From positions 1 to 22,649 of IMG/VR virus record IMGVR_UViG_3300010392_000141: a DNA stretch of 22,649 bases; one strand, 5' to 3'. The notes under the pieces are model-generated. The model ran no database searches and was not told where the DNA came from. It saw nothing but the letters and a program-made list of their open reading frames with translations. Both the position numbers and the translations under genes were made by a program. Of the stretch, positions 20,235-22,649 are shown one piece after another. Numbering within the stretch: position 1 is the first letter of the stretch; each line of letters starts with the position of its first letter. The DNA is from a virus.

Positions 20235-22099
20235 TATTCGTCGTATGCTCCCGTTACAGGTACATCAACCTGTGAATCAATCTGCTGTCCAAGTGCGTCT
20301 GTCCATCGGTGAACCAATTCCACAGAATCGCTGTTAAGCCGCGATTTTACAATGAATTCAATTCGTTCGACGTCTTCTGGTTCGAAACCGAAAGGCGTAG
20401 CCGGAGCAATATCCAGTCGTTCAACTTCGCTTGTGATTTCCGTACTACTCAGTATATCGAAAAACGCGAAGTTTTGCCCGGGAACCCATATGTTCGGACT
20501 TCCTACGGGCACCTGCGGGCTCGGAAATATCCCGGCGCCGGGCTTCAGGACTACAGCAATCTGCGTGAATGGTTCGCGCGTCTTCATGAACTGCGTGTAC
20601 CCAATATTCACGATATCAATTGCACTACTGCCGATCGCGGTTGTGGTTACCGGCTCGACATCCCGGTTAAATGTGGGCAACAGGAACGATACTTGCCTGC
20701 CGCGAAGCGCGTACAGCAGCTGTTTGATTTCCCACAGCCGCTGCGCTTCGTCCACGTTCCAGCGCTTGTTCGTCGCCGGCGTTGACCGGTCTTCCGTCGA
20801 AACCTGCAATATTTCGCCCGTGTCGCCGTCGATTCTGGTAATTTTCTTCGTCCACGATTCCTGCAACTGCCGGTCCATGCAGTTTGGGTCGTCAATAACA
20901 GTCTTATCGTCGAACGAATTGAACGCCGACGCGTCAGGTACAAGTCGGGTACCGTCGTTATCTAGCGCCGTGAACGTAACAGTTGTTGCTTGATCGGTGC
21001 TTGGAAAACGTCTTTTCTGAATGCCGTTGTTCACCACGCCCGGAACAACAGGTATCAGCAACGCCCGGCCAGCTGTGTACGCGTTGGATGTGCCGCTGCT
21101 GAACTCGATCGTTGACGGCGACGCGTTGACGGCGGTAATTTCCAGTGTGTCGGCCGTGGTATTACCCTCTTCGTCGAAAGCTATTGCGACGGCAAGCCCA
21201 CCAACGCGGAAGTCTGCCCATTCAGTTGTAACCACGTGAATTTCTGCGTCGTTTATCGCAACGTTCTGGTCAATTACGCGCGCGTCCCACCATAACGGAA
21301 CGCCGAAAACCCTGCTGTGCCAGTCGAAAAGGAATGCGTTCAGTCGGTTGCGGTCGATGTCCCGCACGGTAAGCGCTGAATAGCTTATTTCCTGCCGTGG
21401 GAATAGTCGCGTTGAAAGCCGTTGTTCTGTACCATCTGACGCTTTCATGACGTCCGTCAACCACGAAAGTTTTTCTGTTATCACACCATCAGATGGAACA
21501 AATCCAAACAGAATTATTCTAGTGCCGGTGATCGGCACTGAAATTGCTGCGACGCCGAAAGTGAAATCCAGTGTGCCATCTATCGTCGGCGGGCCATCCG
21601 ACGAAATCTGAACTTCGACATTAAATGACGATTGTTTCCGAATATCCTGCGGAAGTGTCGGCAAGTTGGCAATCGTTATGCCGATACCAGCGTTGTTTAC
21701 AAACACCGTCCACTGACGGTCATCGATGCGATACGCGTTATACAGTTCGAGGATTTGTGTCACATCACTGACGACATTACCCATGTCGAGGCGTTGTGGT
21801 TTTGTGTGAATTTTTTCAAACCAGTCAAATCCAATGCCCATACCATCAATTGGCGCCTTGCCTAAATTCGCCTGTCGATTATTACGGTCACCTGTTTGTG
21901 GGTTACTTAAAACGGGCACAATTGTATGTTGCGCAGTGCTTTCACGCGTAGCGTAGCCAATCGGCAGTAATACCGGTTGCAGTTGCGCTGTAGGATACGG
22001 CAGCCCTGCTGTGACAAGGGTCGATACAGCGCCCGCCCAGCCTGTCGTCGATTCCGCAAGGCTTATTGAAATAGTTTTGAAGCCGGCTAATGTGGCCAT
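20234..22099 (-). CDS. Tail tip structural protein, Dit-like (distal tail), 621 aa
   Basis: It starts MATLAGFKTISISLAESTTG. A middle segment, EQRLSTRLFPRQEISYSALT to WHSRVFGVPLWWDARV (about 220-270), fits the Dit-type pattern E.R...R..PR with a downstream Trp/Pro strand. A later WNVDEAQRLWEIKQLLYALR helix is not recognised. The protein is much longer than GTA Dit (about 210), so it may fuse a tail-tube-like ring domain with other domains. Gene order Dit, hub, tip supports the call. ATG has no strong ribosome site; ACGACATAAAATG lies upstream. A baseplate spike protein is an alternative. Confidence 0.6.
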   Translation of the reverse strand: MATLAGFKTISISLAESTTGWAGAVSTLVTAGLPYPTAQLQPVLLPIGYATRESTAQHTIVPVLSNPQTGDRNNRQANLGKAPIDGMGIGFDWFEKIHTKPQRLDMGNVVSDVTQILELYNAYRIDDRQWTVFVNNAGIGITIANLPTLPQDIRKQSSFNVEVQISSDGPPTIDGTLDFTFGVAAISVPITGTRIILFGFVPSDGVITEKLSWLTDVMKASDGTEQRLSTRLFPRQEISYSALTVRDIDRNRLNAFLFDWHSRVFGVPLWWDARVIDQNVAINDAEIHVVTTEWADFRVGGLAVAIAFDEEGNTTADTLEITAVNASPSTIEFSSGTSNAYTAGRALLIPVVPGVVNNGIQKRRFPSTDQATTVTFTALDNDGTRLVPDASAFNSFDDKTVIDDPNCMDRQLQESWTKKITRIDGDTGEILQVSTEDRSTPATNKRWNVDEAQRLWEIKQLLYALRGRQVSFLLPTFNRDVEPVTTTAIGSSAIDIVNIGYTQFMKTREPFTQIAVVLKPGAGIFPSPQVPVGSPNIWVPGQNFAFFDILSSTEITSEVERLDIAPATPFGFEPEDVERIEFIVKSRLNSDSVELVHRWTDALGQQIDSQVDVPVTGAYDE

Positions 22100-22100
22100 T

Positions 22101-22649
22101 TTATGTCGTTACTTTTTTATACGCTAACCCGAAATTATAACTTTGCTCTTGATCGAAGGACAGCCCCTGATTCCCTTTTCTCGTCACGGGGAAAACGACC
22201 CACGTATCCGAGCCAACAACCACCTCTTGCGCCGGGTTTAAGCCCAGTAGGTTAATATCGCGCGCATCAGGGAGGTATCCAAGTAATCGCCCATTGTCAG
22301 GCGTCGCGGAAAAATCCCATTGATATACTGGGATTGGTATAAGTGGCGCGAACCCGTTCAGCTGCGATTGCTGGCACGCCATAAAATGCACGTTTTGCCC
22401 ATCCTGCCACCCGGAAGGGAACATGTTATCTATCGGGTCGGAATCAACGTCAGTAGTTATGGTTGATGTTGTGTTGCGCAAGTATTTTGACCCCACTGAC
22501 TGCCCCGGAAGCCCTGACGCGTGCATGCCGGCGGCGCCCCGCGCATCAGTCGTATTCGACCCGCCAAAATGAACGAGATGTTGTAACGCGGTCGGGTCGT
22601 CTATTACGCTCGCGGCTTGATTCCAGAAATGGCCATATGAATACATCCC
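22101..22649 (-). CDS. Virion structural protein, truncated at the window edge
   Basis: At least 181 residues are present, ending DQEQSYNFGLAYKKVTT; the frame is open to the window end, so the true start is probably outside. The sequence has a Gly/Ser-rich, beta-rich look with WQDGQNVHFMACQQSQLNGF and YLPDARDINLLGLNPAQEVV. No family is certain. The position immediately before the Dit-like gene (2-base gap) suggests a tail-associated or minor tail protein. Confidence 0.55.
   Translation of the reverse strand, partial: GMYSYGHFWNQAASVIDDPTALQHLVHFGGSNTTDARGAAGMHASGLPGQSVGSKYLRNTTSTITTDVDSDPIDNMFPSGWQDGQNVHFMACQQSQLNGFAPLIPIPVYQWDFSATPDNGRLLGYLPDARDINLLGLNPAQEVVVGSDTWVVFPVTRKGNQGLSFDQEQSYNFGLAYKKVTT

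Overview
The window is a segment of a double-stranded DNA bacteriophage, most likely a long-tailed siphovirus of a Gram-negative host. The tail module resembles the lambda or GTA type: a Dit-like protein, a hub protein with lambda gpL-type cysteines, and a J-like tip protein. The host assignment rests on an apparent two-component spanin (inner-membrane Rz plus outer-membrane lipoprotein Rz1), which is only needed where there is an outer membrane. No integrase, repressor or packaging gene is visible. Every convincing gene lies on the minus strand, so the map reads from right to left and neighbours commonly overlap by ATGA, TAATG or GTGA.

Right to left: (1) 22649-16270, tail tip module: an edge-truncated virion protein, a Dit-like protein, the hub and a 1046-residue tip protein. 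(2) 16267-15248, lysis: GH108-type endolysin with a calcium-loop motif, a two-helix holin and a small membrane protein with a coiled coil. (3) 15230-12653, host takeover and nucleotide metabolism: a T5 A1-like metallophosphoesterase with an N-terminal zinc ribbon, a short HslV/proteasome-like protease and a dNMP kinase. (4) 12643-11650, spanins, with an endonuclease VII-type HNH gene broken by a frameshift between them, followed by a rho-independent terminator. (5) 11598-11248, an AT-rich gene-free block with a 23-bp inverted repeat (22/23 matches) around six TGGTATA-type sites; it is a candidate origin or control region. (6) 11247-4245, replication and recombination: SNF2-type helicase, two accessory proteins, a gp2.5-like ssDNA-binding protein candidate, an archaeo-eukaryotic (TOTE-type) primase, a UvrD-like helicase and a small methyltransferase. 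(7) 4183-1338, a dense array of about a dozen tiny, mostly unrecognised genes served by three copies of a 37-nt promoter-like element. (8) 1337-1, a sigma70-type promoter, two aberrant tRNA-like genes, a small membrane protein, a sulfotransferase-like protein, a small basic protein and the start of a secreted protein.

The logic appears to be that block 7 is expressed early from its own repeated promoter, block 6 copies the DNA from two sigma70-like promoters, and blocks 1-4 are late genes ending at the terminator near 11600. The least explained parts are the 11.3-11.6 kb control region, the repeated promoter element with its small-gene array, and the tRNA-like pair.
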